From: Namhaeicola sp039714555
GTDB lineage: Bacteria; Bacteroidota; Bacteroidia; Flavobacteriales; Flavobacteriaceae
Direction: 5' to 3'
Length of the DNA stretch: 64,000 nt
NCBI GenBank assembly: GCA_039714555.1
Contig: JBDLJB010000001.1
Location: 1-64,000, forward strand
The notes under the pieces are model-generated. The model was not told where the DNA came from, did no database searches, and saw nothing but the letters and a program-made list of their open reading frames with translations. Positions 54,519 through 63,785 of this stretch are shown here, one piece after another; within the stretch, counting starts at the first letter, position 1; every line of letters begins with the position of its first letter. The position numbers and the translations under genes are program-made.

Positions 54519-55400
54519 TTAATTGCGTTTATCTTCACCCCAGAGTAGTTTTTCACGAAGTGTTTTGATAAATGATTGTTCATTTAAAAGTATTGTTCTA
54601 ACGGTAAAATCACACTTTTCTATAAAAATTTTAGTTGTATCACTTATTGTTGTTATGCGTGAATCCAATGAAATAAAAGCTTCATTCGTACGGCTTCCTA
54701 TTTTTAATTCAATTTTGGTTTCTTCGGGAATTACCAAAGGGCGTACGCTTAAACTATGGGGTGCTATTGGGGTTAAAACAATATTTTTTGAAGTAGGTGA
54801 CAGTATTGGTCCGCCACAACTCAATGAATAACCCGTAGATCCGGTAGGGGTTGAAACTATCAAACCGTCACTCCAATATGTGCTTAAATATTCATCGTCT
54901 AAATATGTTTCAACAGATATCATTGAAGCTGTATTTTTTCTACTTATGGCAATTTCATTTAAGGCAAAATTAAATTCATTTAATGCTTTATTTTTTTCGT
55001 CAGAACAAACACATAATAAAGTACGTTCTCTAATCGTGTATTTTTTGAGCATTATTTCTGCTATAGCCTCTTGAATATTTTCTTTTTGAATGGTTGCTAA
55101 AAAACCGAGTCTTCCGGTATTTATTCCAATAATAGGTATATTTAGATCTCTAATAAAAGTTATTGATCTTAAGAAAGTTCCATCACCACCAACACTAAAA
55201 AATAAATCATATGAAGTATCTAGATCTTCATAACTAGAAAAAGTATCAAAATTATTGGTTATAAACTGATCTTTGTAATAATTATAAATATTTTTTTCAA
55301 ATACAATAGTTGTATTGTATTGAGTTAAAGTATCTACTAATTGTTTAATGTAATTTATTGTAGTTTCAATGTTTGTTTGTCCGTAAATTCCAGCTTTCAT
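54519..55400 (-). CDS. nadK: NAD kinase
   Basis: Phosphorylates NAD to NADP using ATP or polyphosphate. Its 293 residues are normal. The diagnostic GGDGTFLRS starts at residue 71, with NTGRLGFLAT and the NE-type and DGLIVSTPTGSTGYSLSCGGPI segments forming the NAD and phosphate sites. It is 12 bases downstream of the CBS-domain gene and upstream of DUF6089. Confidence 0.97.
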   Translation of the reverse strand: MKAGIYGQTNIETTINYIKQLVDTLTQYNTTIVFEKNIYNYYKDQFITNNFDTFSSYEDLDTSYDLFFSVGGDGTFLRSITFIRDLNIPIIGINTGRLGFLATIQKENIQEAIAEIMLKKYTIRERTLLCVCSDEKNKALNEFNFALNEIAISRKNTASMISVETYLDDEYLSTYWSDGLIVSTPTGSTGYSLSCGGPILSPTSKNIVLTPIAPHSLSVRPLVIPEETKIELKIGSRTNEAFISLDSRITTISDTTKIFIEKCDFTVRTILLNEQSFIKTLREKLLWGEDKRN

Positions 55401-55412
55401 GATTAAAACTAA

Positions 55413-56075
55413 TTAAATATTCAAAAATTTTTCTAAATAATCAGATCGATCTTTTAAATTCTCTAAATATTTGTCTTCGTGAGTTTCTGTTAAGATCAAA
55501 TAGCCATATCTTCTAAAGGAGATCATGGTATTGTTAATGTCGTGTAAGCTTAATTTTAGTGTTATGGTTGCAGTATCATTTTCAATTTTAGAAACAAAAA
55601 TTCCAAATAAAGTAGCGTTATTTGATTCAACAATTTGTGAAATTTCACTAAAAGAATAATCGTTAACACCTTTTGATATAGTTAAAATAACACCTTCTTC
55701 ATGTAAAAAGGTAGTACAATTAAAAATGTTTAAAAAATCATCAAGTTCATAATAACCAATATATTTTTTTTGCATATCTAATACCGGTAATAAATTGCAA
55801 TTATTATTTGCAAATGTTTGAAGTACTTCAAACCAAGTGAAGTTTTCAAAAACATATAGAGGTTTAAAAACATTTTTTAATTGATCAATTTTTTGATCGG
55901 TATTGTTAAAAAACTCTAAATCACTTTTTGCTAAACTGCCACAAAAAATATCTTTATTAATTACGGGTAAATGGGTAAAGTTAACCTGTTTAAAAAGTAT
56001 TTGAACTTTTTCAACCTTATCGGTAATACGAATGGGTTTAATATCTTTTAATATGTAATCTAATGCTTGCATCAT
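55413..56075 (-). CDS. CBS-domain protein upstream of nadK
   Basis: A 220-residue cytoplasmic protein starting ATG at 56075 (a second ATG follows at once, and an in-frame TTG at 56087 is less likely). Two tandem CBS motifs (about residues 10-125: ITDKVEKVQILFKQVNFTHLPVI and LLPVLDMQKKYIGYYELDDFLNIF) suggest adenosyl-nucleotide sensing. The C-terminal part (LTISKGVNDYSFSEISQIVESN) resembles an ACT-like fold. Constant linkage with nadK hints at nucleotide-dependent control, which is inference. Confidence 0.85.
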   Translation of the reverse strand: MMQALDYILKDIKPIRITDKVEKVQILFKQVNFTHLPVINKDIFCGSLAKSDLEFFNNTDQKIDQLKNVFKPLYVFENFTWFEVLQTFANNNCNLLPVLDMQKKYIGYYELDDFLNIFNCTTFLHEEGVILTISKGVNDYSFSEISQIVESNNATLFGIFVSKIENDTATITLKLSLHDINNTMISFRRYGYLILTETHEDKYLENLKDRSDYLEKFLNI

Positions 56076-56114
56076 AAACTTATACAAAATAACTAAAATA
56101 ATATTGAAATAGGT

Positions 56115-56122
56115 TAGTTTTG
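56115..56122 (+). promoter_or_regulatory. Candidate -7 element for pdxJ
   Basis: TAGTTTTG fits TAnnTTTG, 39 bases before the pdxJ ATG, in the 86-base divergent gap to the CBS gene. Confidence 0.4.
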
Positions 56123-56161
56123 TAAATATTTAATTTAAAAGAAATTTCTTATTTAAATACC

Positions 56162-56875
56162 ATGACAAAATTAAGTGTTAATATTAATAAAATTGCAACT
56201 TTACGTAATGCTAGAGGTGGTGATTACCCTAATGTAGTTCAAGCAGCAATTGATTTACAAGAATTTGGTGCTCAAGGAATAACTGTACATCCACGACCTG
56301 ATGAACGGCATATTAGATATCAAGATGTTTACGATTTGAAACCAATCATCACTACTGAATTTAATATTGAAGGAAATCCAATTCCAAAATTTATTGATTT
56401 GGTGTTAAAAACTAAACCTTCACAAGTTACATTAGTACCAGATGCTATTGATGCAATTACTTCAAATGCAGGGTGGGATACGATTAAAAATCATGACTTT
56501 TTAAAAGAAGTTGTCACTGAATTCAAACGAAATAATATACGGACTTCTATTTTTATGGATACCGATTTGAAATTAATTGAAGCAGCTGCAAAAATAGGAA
56601 CTGATAGAATAGAATTATACACCGAAGCTTATGCAGTTGATTATACAAATGGAAATAAAGAAGGTATCAAACCTTATATTGAAGCGGCAGTTTTAGCAAA
56701 TAATTTAGGATTGGCTTTAAATGCAGGTCATGATTTAAATCTTGAAAACATTCAATATTTTTCTAGAAAAATACCAAATTTATTAGAGGTTTCTATTGGT
56801 CATGCTTTAATAGTCGAGGCTTTGTATTTTGGTTTGCAAAATGTTGTAAACATGTATTTACAAAAGCTTAAATAA
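56162..56875 (+). CDS. pdxJ: Pyridoxine 5'-phosphate synthase
   Basis: Final ring-closing step of DXP-dependent vitamin B6 synthesis, joining 3-amino-2-oxopropyl phosphate with deoxyxylulose phosphate. The 237-residue TIM barrel has SVNINKIATLRNARGG at the N-terminus, GITVHPRPDERHI, the LVPD strand, RIELYTEAYA and NAGHDLN, all active-site segments of PdxJ. Its TAA overlaps the next gene's ATG by one base. Confidence 0.97.
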   Translation: MTKLSVNINKIATLRNARGGDYPNVVQAAIDLQEFGAQGITVHPRPDERHIRYQDVYDLKPIITTEFNIEGNPIPKFIDLVLKTKPSQVTLVPDAIDAITSNAGWDTIKNHDFLKEVVTEFKRNNIRTSIFMDTDLKLIEAAAKIGTDRIELYTEAYAVDYTNGNKEGIKPYIEAAVLANNLGLALNAGHDLNLENIQYFSRKIPNLLEVSIGHALIVEALYFGLQNVVNMYLQKLK

Positions 56876-57642
56876 TGCAGTTATTACATTCAATTATATT
56901 AGGTTCAGGAGAACCTTTGCTAATTTTACATGGTTTTTTTGGAATGGGTGACAATTGGAAATCTTTGGCAAATAAGTTTTCCAGTGATTTTCAGGTACAC
57001 ATAATTGATCATCGAAATCATGGTAGAAGTTTTCATAATGATGATTTTTCTTATGAAATAATGATTGAAGATTTATTGTACTATATTTCATATTATAAAC
57101 TAGCTAAAGTAAATATTTTAGGGCATTCAATGGGAGGTAAAGTGGGTATGCTTTTTGCTGTTGAGTTTTCTGAAAAAGTAAATAAATTAATAGTTGCTGA
57201 TATTGCTCCAAGATATTATCCACCTCATCATCAGGTTATCTTAAAAGCTTTAAATTCAGTGGATTTTTCTAAAATAACATCTAGAAATGAAGTTGATGAT
57301 GTTTTAAAAGGATATATTTCCGAAGACAGAATCAGACAATTTTTATTAAAAAATGTATATCGTAAAACAAAAGATAGTTTAGGATTTCGTATAAATCTTC
57401 AGAGTTTAACTGATAATGTTGAAGAAGTAGGTGAAGCGCTTCCTTCTTTTACGCAATTTGAAGGTGAAACATTATTTTTAAAAGGTGAAAATTCAGGGTA
57501 TATTTCTCATGAAGACGAAGTACTTATAAAGAACCATTTCCCAAATTCATTTATTGAAACAATTTCAAAAGCCGGGCATTGGTTACATGCTGAAAATCCA
57601 ATTGATTTTTTTGATAAAATTATTATGTTCTTAAAAAAATGA
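56875..57642 (+). CDS. Alpha/beta-fold hydrolase (YbfF-like)
   Basis: A 255-residue serine hydrolase. The oxyanion segment ILHGFFGMGDNWKSLA, DHRNHGRS, the nucleophile elbow GHSMGGK and the terminal catalytic His in KAGHWLHAENP are all present. It resembles the YbfF esterase group acting on short acyl esters or acyl-CoA; the natural substrate is unknown. It overlaps pdxJ by one base, so the two form an operon. Confidence 0.9.
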   Translation: MQLLHSIILGSGEPLLILHGFFGMGDNWKSLANKFSSDFQVHIIDHRNHGRSFHNDDFSYEIMIEDLLYYISYYKLAKVNILGHSMGGKVGMLFAVEFSEKVNKLIVADIAPRYYPPHHQVILKALNSVDFSKITSRNEVDDVLKGYISEDRIRQFLLKNVYRKTKDSLGFRINLQSLTDNVEEVGEALPSFTQFEGETLFLKGENSGYISHEDEVLIKNHFPNSFIETISKAGHWLHAENPIDFFDKIIMFLKK

Positions 57643-57681
57643 TTAATTTGGCTTATTATAAACTTTTAAAAACCAAACTTT

Positions 57682-58023
57682 ATGCAATTTATCTTAAAAA
57701 TTTTGTTGACAGCTATTGCTGTATTGATCATTGAATATATTCTACCCGGAGTAACAGTTGATAGTTATGTTACAGCTATTTGGGTTGCTTTAATTCTTGG
57801 TATTCTTTATGCAATTTTAAAACCAATTTTAGTAGTTTTAACACTGCCGGTTACAATAGTAACACTTGGATTATTTTTATTTGTAATTAATGCACTTATT
57901 GTGCTTTTAACAAATAAAATGGTTGATGGATTTGATGTGTCTGGTTTTTGGGTTGCCCTAATTTTTAGTATTTTACTTTCAATAGTACAATCAATTTTGT
58001 ACAAAGTAATTGATAAAGAATAA
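57682..58023 (+). CDS. Small four-helix membrane protein (phage holin 4_2 / YvlD family)
   Basis: A 113-residue integral membrane protein with four hydrophobic segments (about 4-22, 28-50, 55-80, 88-108) and the family pattern LGILYAILKPILVVLTLPVTIVTLGLF. The 'phage holin' name is historical; chromosomal members are not known to be lysis proteins, and no phage genes lie around it. It is downstream of the hydrolase gene and followed by a terminator. Confidence 0.85.
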   Translation: MQFILKILLTAIAVLIIEYILPGVTVDSYVTAIWVALILGILYAILKPILVVLTLPVTIVTLGLFLFVINALIVLLTNKMVDGFDVSGFWVALIFSILLSIVQSILYKVIDKE

Positions 58024-58050
58024 TTTTTTAAATTCATATTTGTTATAGTT

Positions 58051-58087
58051 AAAAAGGCCTTTCTATTTTTTTAGAAAGACCTTTTTA
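58051..58087. terminator. Intrinsic terminator after the small membrane protein gene
   Basis: Stem AAAAAGGCCTTTCTA (58051-58065) against TAGAAAGACCTTTTT (from 58072) with one C-A mismatch and a short T loop, ending in a T-run. Confidence 0.82.
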
Positions 58088-58183
58088 GTTTTATTACCCC
58101 CATTTTATTAAAATTTAACACTTCATTAACCTCTGTTTGAACTGTTTTGGTATAATCATTATGGCTATGTGTTTTTAATTTAT

Positions 58184-58191
58184 TAATTTTG
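58184..58191 (+). promoter_or_regulatory. Candidate -7 element for tig
   Basis: TAATTTTG fits TAnnTTTG, 41 bases before the tig ATG. No TTG is at the expected -33 position. Confidence 0.42.
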
Positions 58192-58232
58192 CACCTCCAA
58201 AAATTTGATTAAGTAAATTAATATTATTTATA

Positions 58233-59555
58233 ATGAATATTACAAAAGAGAACATAGATGAGTTGAATTCAATTGTTAGAATTGATATCACACAAGAAGA
58301 TTATCAAAATAAAGTTGAATCAGTATTGAATGATTATCGTAAAAAAGCTAATATTCCTGGATTTAGAAAAGGGAATGTACCTATGAGTATGGTTAAAAAG
58401 CAATATGGTAAATCTGTAATAATTGATGAAGTGAACAAATTGCTACAAGATGCTTTATCTAATTATTTGGTAGAAGAAAAGCTAGATGTTTTAGGTAACC
58501 CTTTACCAAAACAGCAAGATAATTTTTCATGGGATTCAGATGAATTTTCTTTTGAATTTGAATTAGGACTAGCGCCTGATTTTGAGATTAATTTAAAACC
58601 TAAAAAGGCAATTACAGATTATAAGATCATAGCAGATGATAAAATGATTGATGAACAAATCATTAATATTCAAGAGCAATATGGTAAATTGATTACGCAA
58701 GATTTAGTTGTTGAAAATTCAAATATTACCGGAACTTTTGTTAATGAAGAAAAAGAAATTGATAAGAAATCAACTTTTAAGTTAGATAAGATCAAAAGTA
58801 AGACCAATCAAAAAAAATTAATAGGGAAAAAGGTTGGTGATAGTGTATCTTTAAAAACAAAAGGTTTATTTGCTGATGATCACATGTTAATGAACGTTTT
58901 AGGTCTATCTCACGATGAAGTTCATGGATTAGATATTCAATTGAATTTTACAATTGAAGAAATTACAGAGACTGAATTAGCCGAAATAAATCAAGAATTG
59001 TTTGATAAGGTTTTTGGTGAAGGTATTGTGAAGGGTGATGAAGAATTCAGATCAAAACTTAAAGAAGATGCCGAAAAGCAATTTAAACAACAATCTGATC
59101 AAAATTTGTTAAATGCCGTAACCGAAAGTTTAATTGATAATACAAAATTTGATCTTCCGGCTGAATTTCTACAAAAATGGTTAGCTGTAGCAGGAGAAAA
59201 GCCATTATCAATAGAACAAGCTGCCGAAGAATATAAAAATTCAGAAAAAGGATTGCGTTACCAATTGATTGAGAATAAGTTAAGCAAAGAAAATAATTTA
59301 AATGTTTCTTATGAAGATTTAAAAGAATTTGCAAAAGGATTTATTAAAGCTCAAATGGCACAATTTGGTAATCCAAATCCTGAAGATAAAGAATTAGATG
59401 AAATTGCTAATAGGGTATTAGCTAATCAAGAAGAGGCTAAACGTTTATCAGATCAATTGATGAGTGAAAAATTATTGAATTTCTTTAAAGAAAATGTAAA
59501 ACTTAAATCTAAAGAAATTACTTATGAAGATTTTATTAAAGAGGTTTATAAGTAA
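58233..59555 (+). CDS. tig: Trigger factor (ribosome-associated chaperone)
   Basis: A 440-residue ribosome-bound folding factor. The N-terminal ribosome-binding domain has the signature NIPGFRKGNVPMSMVKKQYG (residues about 38-57; the GFRxGKxP loop reads GFRKGNVP). A divergent PPIase-like middle domain follows (about 150-245), then the helical C-terminal domain (VTESLIDNTKFDLPAEFLQKWL). It is encoded just before clpP-clpX, the usual order, with a terminator between. Confidence 0.95.
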   Translation: MNITKENIDELNSIVRIDITQEDYQNKVESVLNDYRKKANIPGFRKGNVPMSMVKKQYGKSVIIDEVNKLLQDALSNYLVEEKLDVLGNPLPKQQDNFSWDSDEFSFEFELGLAPDFEINLKPKKAITDYKIIADDKMIDEQIINIQEQYGKLITQDLVVENSNITGTFVNEEKEIDKKSTFKLDKIKSKTNQKKLIGKKVGDSVSLKTKGLFADDHMLMNVLGLSHDEVHGLDIQLNFTIEEITETELAEINQELFDKVFGEGIVKGDEEFRSKLKEDAEKQFKQQSDQNLLNAVTESLIDNTKFDLPAEFLQKWLAVAGEKPLSIEQAAEEYKNSEKGLRYQLIENKLSKENNLNVSYEDLKEFAKGFIKAQMAQFGNPNPEDKELDEIANRVLANQEEAKRLSDQLMSEKLLNFFKENVKLKSKEITYEDFIKEVYK

Positions 59556-59596
59556 AAAATAATTTCAAATTGATAATTTTTTCACAAAAAAATTAC

Positions 59597-59633
59597 AATA
59601 CCTCACAGGCTATAATCCGGTGAGGTATTTTTA
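59597..59633 (+). terminator. Intrinsic terminator after tig
   Basis: Stem AATACCTCAC (59597-59606) / GTGAGGTATT (59620-59629), 13-base loop, then T-rich. Confidence 0.82.
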
Positions 59634-59724
59634 TAAGGGTACAATCTATTCAAATTTACTATTATTAATAGAGTTTTACTAATTTTAAGTATATTTACCC
59701 TCTAATTACCATAATATTATATTT

Positions 59725-60387
59725 ATGAATTACGGACAAGAATTTAAAAAATTTGCTGTTAAAGATCAAGGAATTAGCAGTATGCATGTTGATAAAATTA
59801 TTAGTAGTGTAACCCCTTATATTATTGAAGAACGTCAGTTAAATGTAGCACAAATGGATGTGTTTTCGCGTTTGATGATGGACAGAATTATATTTTTAGG
59901 TACTGCAATAGATGATCATGTAGCAAATATTATTCAAGCTCAATTGTTGTTTTTAGAGAGTGTTGATGCATCAAAAGATATATCAATTTATATAAATTCA
60001 CCAGGTGGTAGCGTTTATGCCGGGCTAGGAATTTATGATACTATGCAATTTATAAAACCCGAAGTAGCAACTATTTGTACTGGTATGGCAGCTTCAATGG
60101 GTGCAGTTTTAATGTGTGCAGGCCAAAAAGGTAAACGTTCTGCTTTACCACATTCACGAATAATGATCCACCAACCAATGGGAGGTGCACAAGGCCAGGC
60201 TTCTGATATTGAAATTACAGCACGCGAAATATTGAAATTAAAAGAAGAATTATATCAAATTATTGCAAAACATTCTGGTCAGAAATTTGAAAAAGTACAA
60301 GAAGATTCCGATAGAGATTATTGGATGAAATCTGAAGAAGCAAAAAAATACGGAATGATCGACGAGATTTTAACTCGCAATAAATAA
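59725..60387 (+). CDS. clpP: ATP-dependent Clp protease proteolytic subunit
   Basis: Serine peptidase core of the ClpXP protease. In the 220 residues the catalytic triad is S124 (GMAASMGAVL), H149 (SRIMIHQP) and D198 (SDRDYW). YINSPGGSV and the handle helix are also intact. A degenerate -7 TATATTTA lies upstream. It is followed 62 bases later by clpX. Confidence 0.97.
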   Translation: MNYGQEFKKFAVKDQGISSMHVDKIISSVTPYIIEERQLNVAQMDVFSRLMMDRIIFLGTAIDDHVANIIQAQLLFLESVDASKDISIYINSPGGSVYAGLGIYDTMQFIKPEVATICTGMAASMGAVLMCAGQKGKRSALPHSRIMIHQPMGGAQGQASDIEITAREILKLKEELYQIIAKHSGQKFEKVQEDSDRDYWMKSEEAKKYGMIDEILTRNK

Positions 60388-60449
60388 TATAACATTATTG
60401 AGTTTAGAATTTAAACTCGTTTAAAATATACAATTTAACTTTTTAAAAA

Positions 60450-61691
60450 ATGACGAAGAAAGAAGAATTAGAATGTTCATTTTGTAAACGAAAAAAGGAT
60501 GATACAAATTTGTTAATTGCAGGAGTTGATGCCCATATTTGTGATAGATGTATTGAGCAAGCTCATGGAATAGTTCTTGAAGAATTAGCAGAATCGGTTG
60601 ATAGCAAAACAAGTGCAGATTTTTCTGTAGGCAAGCCTTTTGATATTAAATCCTTTTTAGATCAATATATTATTGGTCAGAATCATGCAAAAAAAGTAAT
60701 GTCGGTTGCCGTGTATAATCATTATAAAAGATTAACACAAGAGCAGATAAATTCTAAGAATGATATTGAAATTGAAAAAAGTAATATTATTTTAGTTGGC
60801 GAAACCGGTACAGGTAAAACTTTAATTGCCAAGACCATTGCCAGAATGTTAGACGTACCATTTGCTATTGTTGACGCTACTGTTTTAACTGAAGCAGGTT
60901 ATGTGGGTGAAGATGTTGAGACTATTTTAACACGTTTATTACAAGCAGCCGATTATAATGTTGAAAAAGCAGAAAGGGGTATTGTTTTTATTGATGAAAT
61001 TGATAAAATAGCTCGTAAAAGTGATAATCCTTCTATAACTCGTGATGTATCAGGTGAAGGTGTTCAACAAGCGCTACTTAAATTATTGGAAGGAACTGTT
61101 GTAAATGTTCCACCTAAAGGAGGCAGAAAGCATCCCGATCAAAAATTTGTTGAAGTTAATACTAAAAATATATTATTTATTGCGGGTGGCGCTTTTAGCG
61201 GAATTGATAAAATGATTGGTAAACGTTTAAATATGCAGGCTGTTGGGTATAGTGCTTCAATTTCTGATGATAAAGTTGACGAAGAAAATCTATTGCAATA
61301 TGTTTTGCCTACTGATCTAAAATCATTTGGTTTAATTCCTGAAATTATTGGAAGACTACCGGTTTTATCGTTTATGAAACCATTGGATAAAGAAACACTT
61401 CGGTCAATTTTAACAGAACCTAAAAATGCACTTATCAAACAATACAAAAAACTCTTTGAAATTGATGGGATTGATTTTACAATTGATGAAAAAGCACTTG
61501 ATTTCATTGTTGATAAAGCAGTAGAATATAAATTAGGTGCCAGAGGACTGCGTTCACTTTGCGAAGAAATACTTACAGATGCAATGTATGAGCTACCGGG
61601 TTCTGCAGAAACAAAACTTAGGGTCACTAAAAAATATTCCCAAGATAAGCTTACAAAAGATACCATTAAAAAGCTAAAAGCTGTTTCTTAA
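60450..61691 (+). CDS. clpX: ATP-dependent Clp protease ATP-binding subunit ClpX
   Basis: AAA+ unfoldase for ClpP. The 413 residues have the N-terminal zinc-binding domain with C9, C12, C31, C34 (CSFC ... CDRC), Walker A GETGTGKT (117-124), the pore loop EAGYVGEDVE (GYVG), Walker B IVFIDEIDKIA and the IGRLPV loop (here IIGRLPVLSF) that docks ClpP. It is probably co-transcribed with clpP and terminated by a hairpin before dnaG. Confidence 0.97.
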   Translation: MTKKEELECSFCKRKKDDTNLLIAGVDAHICDRCIEQAHGIVLEELAESVDSKTSADFSVGKPFDIKSFLDQYIIGQNHAKKVMSVAVYNHYKRLTQEQINSKNDIEIEKSNIILVGETGTGKTLIAKTIARMLDVPFAIVDATVLTEAGYVGEDVETILTRLLQAADYNVEKAERGIVFIDEIDKIARKSDNPSITRDVSGEGVQQALLKLLEGTVVNVPPKGGRKHPDQKFVEVNTKNILFIAGGAFSGIDKMIGKRLNMQAVGYSASISDDKVDEENLLQYVLPTDLKSFGLIPEIIGRLPVLSFMKPLDKETLRSILTEPKNALIKQYKKLFEIDGIDFTIDEKALDFIVDKAVEYKLGARGLRSLCEEILTDAMYELPGSAETKLRVTKKYSQDKLTKDTIKKLKAVS

Positions 61692-61703
61692 AATACAAAC
61701 ATT

Positions 61704-61737
61704 AAACACTGTCATATTTTTGACAGTGTTTTTTTTA
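61704..61737 (+). terminator. Intrinsic terminator after clpX
   Basis: Stem AAACACTGTCA (61704-61714) / TGACAGTGTTT (61721-61731), 6-base loop, then a T-run. Confidence 0.88.
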
Positions 61738-61755
61738 TCTTTACACTTCAATTAA

Positions 61756-61763
61756 TAGCTTTG
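61756..61763 (+). promoter_or_regulatory. Candidate -7 element for dnaG
   Basis: TAGCTTTG fits TAnnTTTG, 37 bases before the dnaG ATG and just after the clpX terminator. The -33 area is the terminator T-run, without TTG. Confidence 0.4.
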
Positions 61764-61800
61764 CTTTAATTTTTATATTTTTTAAAGGACAAAATTTTAT

Positions 61801-63780
61801 ATGATTACCAAAACTACCATTGATAAAGTTTTTGAAACTGCTCGTGTTGAGGAGGTGATTGGTGATTTTGTACATTTAAAAAAAGCAGGAAGTAACTTCA
61901 AGGGTTTGAGTCCGTTTGCCGATGAAAAAACTCCTTCATTTATGGTATCTCCCGTTAAGCAAATTTGGAAAGATTTTAGTTCTGGAAAAGGAGGGAATGT
62001 CGTTACCTTTTTAATGGAACACGAACATTATTCTTATCCGGAAGCACTTCGGTATTTAGCCAAAAAATACAATATTGAGATTGAAGAAACAGAACAATCT
62101 GAAGAACAAAAAATTCAGGCTAGTGAACGTGAAAGTATGTATTTGGTTTCTGATTTTGCTAAAAATTATTTTCATGATATTTTATTGAATAATGAAAAAG
62201 GTATTGCTATTGGCCTATCGTATTTTAAAGAAAGGGGATTTACAGATGAAACTATAAGAAAGTTTGAATTAGGATATGCCCTTGATGAGTGGACAGCATT
62301 TACCGATAAAGCGCTTGATAAAAAATATTCACTTGATTATTTAGAAAAAACAGGACTAACTATTGTTAATAATGAACGAAGATTCGACCGTTTTAAAGGG
62401 AGAGTTTTGTTTCCAATTCACTCAATGAGTGGTAGAGTTTTGGGTTTTGGAGGAAGGACTTTATTAACCGATAAAAAAGTTGCTAAATATGTTAATTCAC
62501 CCGAAAGTGAAATTTATCATAAGAGTAAAGTTTTGTATGGTATCTATCAGGCAAAACAAAGTATAGCACAAAAAGACAATTGTTTTTTGGTTGAAGGATA
62601 TACAGATGTAATCTCTTTAAATCAATCTGGAATAGAAAATGTTGTGGCATCATCAGGTACAGCGCTTACTTCAGATCAGATTAGATTGATCAACAGATTA
62701 ACACCAAATATTACAGTATTATTTGATAGTGATGTAGCTGGAATTCGCGCATCAATAAGAGGTATTGACCTGATACTTGAACAGGGAATGAATGTGAAAG
62801 TTGTTACTTTTTCTGATGGAGAAGATCCTGATAGTTTTGCCAAAAAAACTTCACCAGATGATTTAAAAGATTATCTCGAAAATAATTCAAAAGATTTTAT
62901 ACAGTTTAAAACTTCACTTTTGCTTGAAGAATCTCAAAATGATCCAGTTAAAAAAGCATCTTTAATTAGAGATATAGTTTTGAGTATTTCAAAAATTCCT
63001 AACAAAATTCAACGCGAGATCTATATTCAAGAATGTTCAAAGATCATGGATATTTCAGAAGAAGTATTGTTTGGTGAATTGGCTCAGATAATTAAAAAAG
63101 AACAAAAACTTGCTTCAGATAAAGTTAGGCAAATGCAGCCTAAAATTACCGGTGTTAAAAAAGAAACCCAACAAACACCAAAAATAGATCAGTTATTTTT
63201 ATTAGAAAAAAGGATCATTGAAATTCTCTTATTCTATGGAAATGAGGAAGTTGATTTTGTTGATTATGTTTCGGTAATTGATGAAGAAGGAAATAGAAGT
63301 ATAAAAAAAGAGGTTTATAAAAATAAAGTATCCAATGAAATTTATACCCATCTTCACGATGATGAAATTGAGTTTACAAACGAGGTTTTTAAAAAGATAT
63401 ATTTTGAAATTATTTATCAGCTAAACCAAAATAACGAAATTACTAGCGAAACTTTTACGCAACATTTAGATCTTGAACTTGGAAAAGCCGTTAGTAATTT
63501 AATTATGGATGAAGAAAAATATATTTTAAGTGACTGGGAAAGAAAAGAAATATATGTAAAACAAAAAACAAAACCTCTTCGTAAATTGGTTTCGGATGTG
63601 ATTTATAGAATGCGGAAGATTTTAATTGATGAAAAGATAGATTCTTTAAAAAATGAAATTCCTCAATTTAAAGAAGAAGAAGATTTTGAAACTAAAAGTA
63701 GAGAAAATTTAACCTTAGTTCAAGATTATAACAACCTAAAAAAACTGATTTCCGAAAAATTAAATATTGTTATTGGTTAG
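61801..63780 (+). CDS. dnaG: DNA primase, zinc-binding ligands replaced
   Basis: Synthesises RNA primers for replication; 659 residues. The N-terminal CHC2-type domain is recognisable (LKKAGSNFKGLSPFADEKTPSF, then KDFSSGKGGNVVTF) but the canonical zinc ligands are gone: the usual C-P-F-H reads S37-P-F-A40, and C-F-G-C reads D58-F-S-S61. The catalytic core is intact, with RFKGRVLFPI, the toprim glutamate in LVEGYTDVISL and FDSDVAG. The C-terminal helicase-interaction region from about residue 460 is divergent. My recollection is that other Flavobacteriia share this loss. Confidence 0.95.
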   Translation: MITKTTIDKVFETARVEEVIGDFVHLKKAGSNFKGLSPFADEKTPSFMVSPVKQIWKDFSSGKGGNVVTFLMEHEHYSYPEALRYLAKKYNIEIEETEQSEEQKIQASERESMYLVSDFAKNYFHDILLNNEKGIAIGLSYFKERGFTDETIRKFELGYALDEWTAFTDKALDKKYSLDYLEKTGLTIVNNERRFDRFKGRVLFPIHSMSGRVLGFGGRTLLTDKKVAKYVNSPESEIYHKSKVLYGIYQAKQSIAQKDNCFLVEGYTDVISLNQSGIENVVASSGTALTSDQIRLINRLTPNITVLFDSDVAGIRASIRGIDLILEQGMNVKVVTFSDGEDPDSFAKKTSPDDLKDYLENNSKDFIQFKTSLLLEESQNDPVKKASLIRDIVLSISKIPNKIQREIYIQECSKIMDISEEVLFGELAQIIKKEQKLASDKVRQMQPKITGVKKETQQTPKIDQLFLLEKRIIEILLFYGNEEVDFVDYVSVIDEEGNRSIKKEVYKNKVSNEIYTHLHDDEIEFTNEVFKKIYFEIIYQLNQNNEITSETFTQHLDLELGKAVSNLIMDEEKYILSDWERKEIYVKQKTKPLRKLVSDVIYRMRKILIDEKIDSLKNEIPQFKEEEDFETKSRENLTLVQDYNNLKKLISEKLNIVIG

Positions 63781-63785
63781 AAATT

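Noticed and set aside
57682..58023. Prophage remnant suggested by the 'holin' family name
   Set aside because: No lysin, integrase, capsid or attachment-site signals nearby; this family is chromosomal and widespread.
61139..61666. 175-codon minus-strand frame inside clpX
   Set aside because: Shadow of a highly conserved gene; serine-rich composition typical of reversed AT-rich coding DNA.
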